A stretch of DNA of 36,054 nucleotides, taken from the NCBI GenBank assembly GCA_903838415.1, contig CAILYI010000299.1, positions 1 through 36,054 on the forward strand, in the 5' to 3' direction. Positions 17,029 to 24,689 of this stretch are shown piece by piece; within the stretch, counting starts at the first letter, position 1, and every line of letters begins with the position of its first letter. The notes under the pieces were generated by a model. It ran no database searches. It was not told the DNA's origin and saw only the letters and a program-made list of their open reading frames with translations. Source of the stretch: an uncultured Anaerolineae bacterium (GTDB lineage Bacteria > Chloroflexota > Anaerolineae > Anaerolineales > Villigracilaceae). The translations under genes and the position numbers were made by a program.

Positions 17029-17047
17029 CTGGACTATCCAGATTTTT
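17029..17047 (+). terminator. Weak terminator or attenuator between the two cassettes
   Basis: CTGGA (17029-17033) and TCCAG (17037-17041) form a 5-bp stem with a 3-base loop, followed by ATTTTT. The stem is short, so termination would be partial. It lies in the 101-base gap between the nuclease and the Trypco1 gene, the largest gap in the 10032-24684 stretch. Confidence 0.35.
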
Positions 17048-17078
17048 CATGATATTGTCATTTAGAAAAGGAATGATC

Positions 17079-17453
17079 ATGACCGACCAAACTGCTTTAC
17101 CGGATGAAGAATTTGATCTTTTGATCGAATGGCCTCAACAACAAGGGATCGTCAGAGCATCGCTGGGCCAAAACCTTGACCAGTTGAAACAGGAGTCGCA
17201 GAAGGCAATGAACATTGCCGTGAGTGTGATCCGTTCGATGGCAGGCCGGATAGCACGCGCAATGGATGATCTGGATGAGAAAACCCGTCCAGACGAAATG
17301 GAAGTGGAATTCAGCTTGAAACTAGATATTGAAGGTGGCGCGATTGTGCCGATGGTAGCCAAGACAACCGCCGGCGGGCAGTTCAATATCAAATTCAAGT
17401 GGAATATCGACAAGCCAAAACACGCGACCGTCTTGGTGAGCGAGACCAAGTAA
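17079..17453 (+). CDS. Trypsin-co-occurring (Trypco1-like) protein
   Basis: A 124-aa protein of the type found next to trypsin-like proteases in bacterial conflict systems. The diagnostic C-terminal half reads MEVEFSLKLDIEGGAIV, then GGQFNIKFKWNI, at about residues 74-110. It is preceded by a helix with AMNIAVSVIRSMAGRIARAM (about 44-63). I use ATG 17079, with AAAGGA 6 bases upstream (17067-17072); starts at 17049 and 17073 are less well placed. Its role is unknown: it may be a substrate, inhibitor or adaptor of the protease. The neighbour 24 bases downstream is exactly such a protease, which supports the assignment. It has no membrane segment. Confidence 0.75.
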   Translation: MTDQTALPDEEFDLLIEWPQQQGIVRASLGQNLDQLKQESQKAMNIAVSVIRSMAGRIARAMDDLDEKTRPDEMEVEFSLKLDIEGGAIVPMVAKTTAGGQFNIKFKWNIDKPKHATVLVSETK

Positions 17454-17477
17454 TCCAGAGTAATATAAAAACTAATC

Positions 17478-18953
17478 ATGCCTGTCAACGAAACCTACCA
17501 CCCCTTGCAAAAGAGTCTCGTTCGCATTTTCTTTGCGGCCGAGAGCTGCCCAACCCTGCCATGCGGGGCGGGCGTTGCGCTATTGGGGAACCAGGTTTTG
17601 ACCTGTGCGCATGTGATTGCCAGCGCCATGCATCTGGGGCGAGTTATTCCGAACGAAACGCCAATCGGCGAGATATGGGTCGATTTTCCATTGACGGCCT
17701 CAGCAAAACAGGTCAGAACGCGAGTGGTCTTTTGGGATGCCACTGCAGACCTGGCAATACTGGAAGTGCTTGAACCATTTCCAGACGAAGTTGGTGCGAC
17801 CAAACTACTAAAAACTGCCAATCTGTGGGAACACAAAGTTCAAGCGTTTGGGTTTCCAGTTAACCATGCCAAGGGTGCCTGGGGCGATGGCAAATTACGG
17901 GGTCCCAACGCGGATGGTTGGCTGGAGATTGTTGATTCACAGTCTACAGGCTATTTCATTCAGGAAGGTTTCAGCGGTGGCCCGGTGTGGGATGAGACCC
18001 ATCGACATTGCATCGGCATCATCGTCGCAACGGAAAGCGAAACATCGCTGCGAACAAGCTATCTGATTCCAGCCGCAGCCATCGCCGAAAAGTGGTTGGA
18101 ACTCCCAGTGGAGCGCATCGACAGAGCGCCGGGCGTAAGACGCGAGGCGCCGCCGTTGCTGCCGTATCTGGTTGACCGGCGCGCGCAGGAAGATAAAATC
18201 CGCAAAATGTGGGCAAACTATTTACCCGACCACCCCAAGCCGGTCGTGATTGTGGTGCATGGCGACGACTGCCAGGCGCAGGATATGTTCTTGGCGCGGC
18301 TGCAGAACGATTTCATCCCCAACAAGCTATTCAAGACAGGGAACCTACCCATTACCCCTTTACATCTGCAATGGCCGGTGCACATGCGCCAGGTCGGTGA
18401 GTTGAAAGACCGGCTCACCAGGAGCCTGGCGGACCAAATTCTTTACAACCAGGATGTCAGCCGAGAGCATATCCAGGATCATCTGGCCAGACGCAATGAT
18501 GTTGTGATGGTGCATACTCACCTGCTGACGGACGACTGGCAACAGCAGGGCAAGGGCATCCTCGAAGCATATCTCGATTTCTGGCAAGGCTGGCCCGACC
18601 TGGCGCCGCGCCAGCGCCTGTTTGCGTTCCTTTTCATGACACACAAGATCCCCGCGCAAAATGGATTCAAAAAGTGGCTGTACCAGATTCAAAAACAACG
18701 CATTTTTGCGCAACTGGAACACTGTGCCTTTCATCATTATGACCGCCTGATTGTGGATGCGCTGCCTGAATTGAGTGGCATTTCTCAAGCAGAAGTGGAA
18801 AACTGGGCGCGTGATGAGGCCTGCGGTTACTGTGGGGATGACCCAACGGCTGTGATGAAAAAAATTCGTCTACTGTACGAAAAAACCATGTTTTATCCGA
18901 TGGAAACCCTGGCGGAACATCTTAAAGGTGTTCTGGCAAATGGCTCAGCTTGA
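17478..18953 (+). CDS. Trypsin-like serine protease fused to an inactive-STAND-like region
   Basis: A 491-aa two-part protein. Residues 1-200 are a chymotrypsin-fold protease with a complete catalytic triad: H45 in LTCAHV, D91 in TADLAIL and S166 in GFSGGPVWDE. It has no signal peptide, so it acts inside the cell. Residues about 228-485 begin with PYLVDRRAQE, which I recognise as resembling the opening of the inactive STAND (iSTAND) domain of conflict proteins, then a strand VVIVVHGDD where a P-loop would be expected but no GK[ST] is present. This part probably senses or relays rather than hydrolyses NTP. It sits between the Trypco1 and MoxR genes. The ATG lacks a ribosome binding site; TATAAA at 17464-17469 lies 8 bases ahead. 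Confidence 0.8.
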   Translation: MPVNETYHPLQKSLVRIFFAAESCPTLPCGAGVALLGNQVLTCAHVIASAMHLGRVIPNETPIGEIWVDFPLTASAKQVRTRVVFWDATADLAILEVLEPFPDEVGATKLLKTANLWEHKVQAFGFPVNHAKGAWGDGKLRGPNADGWLEIVDSQSTGYFIQEGFSGGPVWDETHRHCIGIIVATESETSLRTSYLIPAAAIAEKWLELPVERIDRAPGVRREAPPLLPYLVDRRAQEDKIRKMWANYLPDHPKPVVIVVHGDDCQAQDMFLARLQNDFIPNKLFKTGNLPITPLHLQWPVHMRQVGELKDRLTRSLADQILYNQDVSREHIQDHLARRNDVVMVHTHLLTDDWQQQGKGILEAYLDFWQGWPDLAPRQRLFAFLFMTHKIPAQNGFKKWLYQIQKQRIFAQLEHCAFHHYDRLIVDALPELSGISQAEVENWARDEACGYCGDDPTAVMKKIRLLYEKTMFYPMETLAEHLKGVLANGSA

Positions 18954-18967
18954 GAGGAGAACATTTT

Positions 18968-19963
18968 ATGAAATTCCCTTTTTACACAGGACATGGAAAA
19001 AGACGAGATTCAATTGCAGGCGACCTGCCTGCACCGCGCCGCTCGGATTTGATCCAGCCCGATAAATATTTGGCCGATCCTGGACTGGTGGATGCTGCCA
19101 ATGTCGCCCTGGTTCTCGGCCAACCGCTGCTGTTGACCGGCGAGGCAGGCACCGGAAAGACGCAGTTTGCTTACAATCTGGCCTGGGAATTGGGGCTTGA
19201 CCAGCCGTTCAAGTTTGAAACCAAATCGACCAGCGCCGCGCGAGATTTGTTTTACACCTACGATGCGTTAAAACGCTTTCAGGATGTGCAGAGTGGGCTC
19301 AAACCGGAGAGCATCCTACCGTATCTGACCTATCAGGCGCTGGGGCTGGCAATTTTGCGCACCCGTGCTCGGTCCGAGATCCTGGACCTGATCCCGGACG
19401 ACTTTCCAAAAGGTCAAATACTGCGCTCAGTAGTATTGATTGATGAAATTGACAAAGCCCCGCGTGATTTTCCCAATGATATTCTGAACGAGATCGAGAA
19501 TATGTATTTCCGCATTCCAGAGATGGGCAACCGCAAGGTTGAAGCCGACACAAATCTACCGCCGCTGGTGGTTATCACCAGCAACTCTGAAAAAGACCTG
19601 CCAGATGCCTTTCTGCGACGCTGCGTCTATTACAACATTCCTTTCCCAAACCCGGATCGCATGCGCGAGATTGTGAATAACCGTCTGGGTAAATATGTAG
19701 CCGGAACCAGCCCCTTTGTGGATGACGCTCTCGACCTGTTCTTTGCCCTGCGTCAAGCCACCGGCGGACTGCGCAAGAACCCATCGACTGCAGAAATGCT
19801 GGGTTGGATGTTAGCTTTGAAGGATATGGCAAATGGAGCTGAAAACCCATTGGCTCAGCCCGAACTGGCCTTGCGGACGATGAGCAATCTGGTCAAGACC
19901 ACTGCTGACCAGGAGAAAGCGCGTGATGTGGTTGAAGAATGGGTGAAAACGCGACAAAAATAG
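18968..19963 (+). CDS. MoxR-family AAA+ ATPase
   Basis: A 331-aa AAA+ ATPase of the MoxR type, which acts as a ring-shaped chaperone or remodeller with vWA-domain partners. Walker A GEAGTGKTQ is at 58-66, Walker B LIDEIDKAP at 157-165, the sensor-1 asparagine N206 in VVITSNSEK, and the arginine-rich FLRRCVYYNIPFP follows. I use ATG 18968, preceded by AGGAGA and 7 bases, rather than the TTG at 18950. The start is 14 bases after the protease stop. The next gene, encoding the giant vWA protein, begins 25 bases before this one ends, so MoxR and vWA protein are translationally coupled, as expected for partner subunits. Confidence 0.9.
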   Translation: MKFPFYTGHGKRRDSIAGDLPAPRRSDLIQPDKYLADPGLVDAANVALVLGQPLLLTGEAGTGKTQFAYNLAWELGLDQPFKFETKSTSAARDLFYTYDALKRFQDVQSGLKPESILPYLTYQALGLAILRTRARSEILDLIPDDFPKGQILRSVVLIDEIDKAPRDFPNDILNEIENMYFRIPEMGNRKVEADTNLPPLVVITSNSEKDLPDAFLRRCVYYNIPFPNPDRMREIVNNRLGKYVAGTSPFVDDALDLFFALRQATGGLRKNPSTAEMLGWMLALKDMANGAENPLAQPELALRTMSNLVKTTADQEKARDVVEEWVKTRQK

Positions 19964-22900
19964 GCGCTCCTGATTTTGAGCGCCTGTTTGATTTCTTGGA
20001 CGACCTGCGAGCGAGTGGTTATACAATTGACACTCGTCAGGTAATGGTGTTAAACGACTTGCTGATGGTACTGGTCGCCGGAGGCGAGACTTTTGACGAT
20101 TTTGGCCGTTTAAAGACGCTAATTGCCCCACTGATTTGTGCAACCCCTGCTGAACAGGAAGATTTTTACCAGCGTTTTGACACGTTTGTTGCTCTTAATA
20201 AACCCCGTATTTCCGCTACTACGTCACAATCGCAATCGATTTCAGAGAAACTTGCTTCTCCAAAATTTAAGAATCCTTTTGTAGAAGCTGGCGTACTTCT
20301 AACCAATTGGTTTGTGAAACCAATCTCTGAAATCTACACACAAAATCAATTTCTCACGCGTGAAACCACCGATAAAATCCCTGAAATCATTCGGTTTTCA
20401 GTTGATCCTTTGCTGGGCGATCTTTTTCCAAAACTACGGATCCTTTTGACGGCAAAAGAGTTGCGCAGGCGTAAACAGATTGTAAGCAGTGAAATCAACA
20501 TTGATAAAACTATTGAAACATCCATCGTTCAAAATGGTTGGACCAACCTGGTTTATCAATACCGGCAGGTGATGCCCGAATACCTGGTATTGATTGACCG
20601 TCAGAGTCGCCTTGATCAGCAGACGCGATTTGCGGATGAAATATTCAAAGAATTAATTGCCAATGGCGTTTGGATTCACACTTATTACTTTAATAGCGAC
20701 CCTCGCATTTGTTCTGCGTCCAATCAGAAGGATGTTCCGATCCACCTAAATGAACTTCTATCCAAGCATGGGGATTGTCGTTTGATTATTCTGGCAGGGA
20801 ATGAGACTTTTATAAACCCGGTCAGTGGAGATTTGTCAAACTGGGTTCAAGAAATGTTCCATTGGGAAGATCGGACAGTTTTCCTGCCAACGCTAGATCA
20901 AGGTAGATACCCAATGGACTTACTAGCTCAAAATTTTGCAATTTTTCCTTTGAGTCTAGTGAATCTGGCGGGGTATTTGAGTTTTCGTGAAAATGAGGAA
21001 ACTTCCAAAGCAAAAGGCGACTGCAATCTTTCCGTGCCTGAACCACTTATGACACGTCCGCTAAGATGGGTATTACGGAATCCGCTTCCCCAATCCGAAG
21101 TAACCGAGGTGATTGTTCGATTACGAACTTATCTGGGGGATACAGGGTATCACTGGCTCACCGCGTGCGCATTTTACCCAGAATTACATTGGGAGATCAC
21201 CTTATATCTTGGCAATTCCATCAAAGCGGAGAACGGAACCCCAGTACTGAGTACTCAGCTCTTGCAGAAACTGGCGAGACTACCATGGTTCCGACATGGT
21301 TATATGCCAGATTGGTTTCGTTTAGCTTTAATTGAATCGCTTGAATCTACGCAAAGCGAAAAAGTGCACTATGCCATAGGCGAGTTGCTTTCAACAGCAT
21401 CCGACCAACGGTCTCGGAACTTTGAATTAGAAATTGCTAACCCAACCCGAAATTCGTTTTTCGAATCTCTGAAAGGTTTGATTGGACAAGCACCTGATAA
21501 CACACTGGCAAAGGATGCGATTTTTATTCGGTTTGTAGCTGGTGAACGAAGAAGAAAATTAGCGGTCAGAATCAATGAAACCTTGAGAACATTACTGACG
21601 CAGGCAGCTAATACTGCCAATATTGTGCCAAGTTTCAACAATTATTGGCAACGAGTGACTCAAACTGCACAAATTACTCTCGGTAATGGGTTTAACAGTA
21701 TACGGAAAACGATCGTTGGTGGCAGTAACAGGGCAACACCACTTGCGATCTTAAAGGTACTAGATGGACCATCAGAAATGATTGGACGAGAATTGAAAAT
21801 ATTTACTGAAAGTGTTAAATTGGGGCAAAATCCGCAATTAGCAGACATAACGTTCTACAGATCAGACAACGACTCATCAGTAAGTGGCCTCCATGCTCGA
21901 TTAGATCACCAGGATGATGGCTGGCAATTGACTGCACTTTCTCAAACTGAAAGTCGAGGTGGGATTTTTATCGATGATGTTCCGATTCCTTTCGAGTCTG
22001 TTCGGATATTCAACGGACAGAAAATTCAGATGGGTTACCTTACGCAGCAACCTGTTGTTTTTGAGTTCCATATCGTTGGTTCAGAAGCAGTCAACTCTTT
22101 AGAAAACGTCAAAGATGAAGCTAGTGCTCTACCTAGAAAAGCCTTAAGAGTTTTTCTTTCTCACGCCGTTGATGATAAACCTATAGTACGCATGTTATAC
22201 AATAGTTTGCTAGCAGCTGGGGCTGAGCCTTGGTTGGATATTGAGAAGCTCTTACCTGGAGATGATTGGCAAACGGAGATTCAAAAAGCTCTCGAAAATA
22301 CAGATGCTATTATTTTTTGCTTATCTAAAAATTTTGTAAGCCGAGATGGTTACTATAACCGCGAAATTCAGTTTGCGTTGGAAAAATCAAAAGAATTACC
22401 AGAAGGGAGCATATTTTTTATTCCTGTCAGAATTGAAGAATGTGAAATACCTGAACAACTAGTGGTTTATCAGGCAGTAAACTTATATAGCGAAAATGGT
22501 TTTGAAAAATTAGTTCAATCCCTTCAAGTGCATGCTCATCAACAAGGATACTCGCCATTAACATATCCTAAACGGCTTGATCACTCGGTGTTAGAAAGGA
22601 AAACTAAAGAGCAAATAGTAAGTATACTTTTAGAATGTGAGAGTCTAGTATCGGAAGAGAAGAGGCGTCTCGTCCTGAAAATATTGCCGCGAGAACTTCA
22701 GTCGGTCATTATTTTTGGTGGCTCGGCCAATGCCTTTATTTATAACCTTGTTAATGCATGCTTTAACTATCGCGATGATGGAATAAAGAAATTGGTACTT
22801 GCCATCGAATTATTCGAAGGGGCCACAGAGCCGGTTAATAGGTTGAAGCAATTATTGACTATAGAAGGAAATATTCAAGAAGATCAAGAAGAATTCTATA

Positions 22901-24684
22901 TGCCCCAAGGCCGAGCGAAAATGGTCGACCACAAATATGAAGATGCATCGGTAGATTTCACTCGAGCCCTAGAACTTGATCCCCGTAATGCCGAAATTTA
23001 TTCAAGCCGTGGTAATGTCTATGCAGCTATGGGAAAATACGAAGATGCATCGGTAGATTTCACTCTAACTATTGAACTTGACCCTCCTAATGCAGAAGCC
23101 TTTTCAAACCGTGGTAATGCTTATGTAGCCATTCAAAATTACCCAGCTGCACTAGCGGACTTTACCCAGGCTGCCAAACTTGACCCTAAATATGCCGAAG
23201 TTTTACAAGGTTTTGAAAGTGTTCTTAGGACAACAAAATATTCAGCGGATGAACGCGAAACCGCCGACAAAATTGCTCGTGAGCAAACTAAAAACAAGAT
23301 AACCCCAAAAAACGTTCGCGAAGAAGATAATAGCGTTCAATCTCTTACGGCTCAACAAGTCGTTATGGTAGACAACAAACCACATAAAGATAGTATTCTA
23401 ATTGTTGACAATGATCCTGACTTTCTTGAAAGACTGAAAAATTATCTTGAAATTGAATTTAATGTTTTTTCAGCTAATAATTTCGAAAGTGCATTGCAAA
23501 TGATTCAAAGGCAAAAGCCGCCATTTCAGGTAGCAATTATTGATTTAAGATTATCTTCTGACGATGATGCAAACGACGAATCTGGTCTAAATTTGCTCAA
23601 GGAAATAAAGAATCGTGGAGACAACACTCAAACCATTATAACGACAGCGCATCCTACCTGGAGTTCAGCGCGCAAAGCCCTTGGTGAATACTCCGCTATC
23701 GATTATGTTTCAAAGAGTTCGCCGCCGAGTGGGTTGATAGAAAGTGTTCGCAAGGCTGCAAATAGAGCTACTACAATCAAAGAGAATGATATTTTCTCAT
23801 TTGCAAATAGTGAACAGGATGATGTTTTGCAAAAAGATTTACTTCAGTCCACGGCATATACAAACAGCGTAGATGTTGTAATTCTTACTACCCTTCCCGA
23901 AGAATACAATGCTGTAATATCGCAAATTCGAAATTTCAAGATATCACCGGGCAGTCGTGAGCAACCAAACCTTTATGCATGGCGGGTTGGTAGGATACCG
24001 AGCAAAACGAGAGACACGGCTTACAGGGTAGCTGTAGGCCTAATTGGAAGAAGCGGGAATACCAATAGTGCCCTAGCTGTTAGTGATGCGCTTGAGCACT
24101 GGTCGCCGCGGTATGTTTTTTTCGTAGGTATTGCTAGCGGTTTAAATAAGCAAGAAAGAGGTGATTTAATTCTTGCAGAAGCAATTTATGGATATGAGTA
24201 TGGCAAGATCGAGAAGGGATTCATTCCTAGAGGAGATTGGAGTTATCGGCTAGAAAAAAGATTGCGAAACGCTGCAATTGAATATGGTAACAGTAAAGAT
24301 TGGCGAGGCCGCATTTCAACAAAGCCACCGGAGCCTTGTCGAACCGAATTTACATCTGGAATTATTGCTTCTGGCGATAAGACTGTGGATAACCCAACAA
24401 ATGAATTCTTTATACAAATACAAAATTCCTGGTCAAGAATAAAAGCAGTCGAAATGGAAGGTGCTGGAATAACCACCGCGATTGAAATAGCTAAATCCTT
24501 TGATAAAAAAGTGGAATTTTTAATGGTACGCGGAATCGCAGATATCCCTAATTTTTCAGGGGAGGTGGATGCTGAAATAAGTGCCAAGGATAATAATTAC
24601 TGGAAAAACTACGCCGCATCCGCAGCTGCTTCTTTTGCTATCGGATTTATATCAAATGGATTACCCATTCCACCAAAGAGATAA
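19939..24684 (+). CDS. Giant vWA-FHA-TIR-EAD-TPR-receiver-nucleosidase protein
   Basis: A 1581-aa multidomain signalling protein. In order: a helical N-terminus; a vWA domain of the MoxR-partner type with LIDRQSR at 218-224 (D220; the DxSxS metal site is degenerate); an FHA domain at about 605-705 (GR at 616-617, S649-x2-H652); a TIR domain at about 734-863 with the putative NAD-cleaving glutamate E809 (YYNREIQ); an effector-associated-domain-like helical segment at 884-974; about three TPRs at 985-1095; a receiver domain at about 1152-1275 with phospho-acceptor D1202, T1235/T1236 and K1259; and a phosphorylase/nucleosidase domain at 1310-1570 (EMEGAG at 1505-1510, RGIAD at 1531-1535). It is coupled to MoxR by a 25-base overlap. 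TIR NADase and nucleosidase are both known effectors; coupling to phospho-sensing is inferred. GC falls from about 50% early to about 35% in the TIR part. Confidence 0.85.
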   Translation: MGENATKIGAPDFERLFDFLDDLRASGYTIDTRQVMVLNDLLMVLVAGGETFDDFGRLKTLIAPLICATPAEQEDFYQRFDTFVALNKPRISATTSQSQSISEKLASPKFKNPFVEAGVLLTNWFVKPISEIYTQNQFLTRETTDKIPEIIRFSVDPLLGDLFPKLRILLTAKELRRRKQIVSSEINIDKTIETSIVQNGWTNLVYQYRQVMPEYLVLIDRQSRLDQQTRFADEIFKELIANGVWIHTYYFNSDPRICSASNQKDVPIHLNELLSKHGDCRLIILAGNETFINPVSGDLSNWVQEMFHWEDRTVFLPTLDQGRYPMDLLAQNFAIFPLSLVNLAGYLSFRENEETSKAKGDCNLSVPEPLMTRPLRWVLRNPLPQSEVTEVIVRLRTYLGDTGYHWLTACAFYPELHWEITLYLGNSIKAENGTPVLSTQLLQKLARLPWFRHGYMPDWFRLALIESLESTQSEKVHYAIGELLSTASDQRSRNFELEIANPTRNSFFESLKGLIGQAPDNTLAKDAIFIRFVAGERRRKLAVRINETLRTLLTQAANTANIVPSFNNYWQRVTQTAQITLGNGFNSIRKTIVGGSNRATPLAILKVLDGPSEMIGRELKIFTESVKLGQNPQLADITFYRSDNDSSVSGLHARLDHQDDGWQLTALSQTESRGGIFIDDVPIPFESVRIFNGQKIQMGYLTQQPVVFEFHIVGSEAVNSLENVKDEASALPRKALRVFLSHAVDDKPIVRMLYNSLLAAGAEPWLDIEKLLPGDDWQTEIQKALENTDAIIFCLSKNFVSRDGYYNREIQFALEKSKELPEGSIFFIPVRIEECEIPEQLVVYQAVNLYSENGFEKLVQSLQVHAHQQGYSPLTYPKRLDHSVLERKTKEQIVSILLECESLVSEEKRRLVLKILPRELQSVIIFGGSANAFIYNLVNACFNYRDDGIKKLVLAIELFEGATEPVNRLKQLLTIEGNIQEDQEEFYMPQGRAKMVDHKYEDASVDFTRALELDPRNAEIYSSRGNVYAAMGKYEDASVDFTLTIELDPPNAEAFSNRGNAYVAIQNYPAALADFTQAAKLDPKYAEVLQGFESVLRTTKYSADERETADKIAREQTKNKITPKNVREEDNSVQSLTAQQVVMVDNKPHKDSILIVDNDPDFLERLKNYLEIEFNVFSANNFESALQMIQRQKPPFQVAIIDLRLSSDDDANDESGLNLLKEIKNRGDNTQTIITTAHPTWSSARKALGEYSAIDYVSKSSPPSGLIESVRKAANRATTIKENDIFSFANSEQDDVLQKDLLQSTAYTNSVDVVILTTLPEEYNAVISQIRNFKISPGSREQPNLYAWRVGRIPSKTRDTAYRVAVGLIGRSGNTNSALAVSDALEHWSPRYVFFVGIASGLNKQERGDLILAEAIYGYEYGKIEKGFIPRGDWSYRLEKRLRNAAIEYGNSKDWRGRISTKPPEPCRTEFTSGIIASGDKTVDNPTNEFFIQIQNSWSRIKAVEMEGAGITTAIEIAKSFDKKVEFLMVRGIADIPNFSGEVDAEISAKDNNYWKNYAASAAASFAIGFISNGLPIPPKR
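22933..23065 (+). repeat. Near-identical 34-codon TPR unit duplication
   Basis: The block that begins AAATATGAAGATGCATCGG at 22933 recurs at 23035 with one mismatch over about 30 bases and looser similarity through the rest of the unit. The 102-base period is exactly one 34-residue TPR, so this is a recent in-frame repeat duplication inside the giant gene. Confidence 0.7.
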
Positions 24685-24689
24685 TTCCC

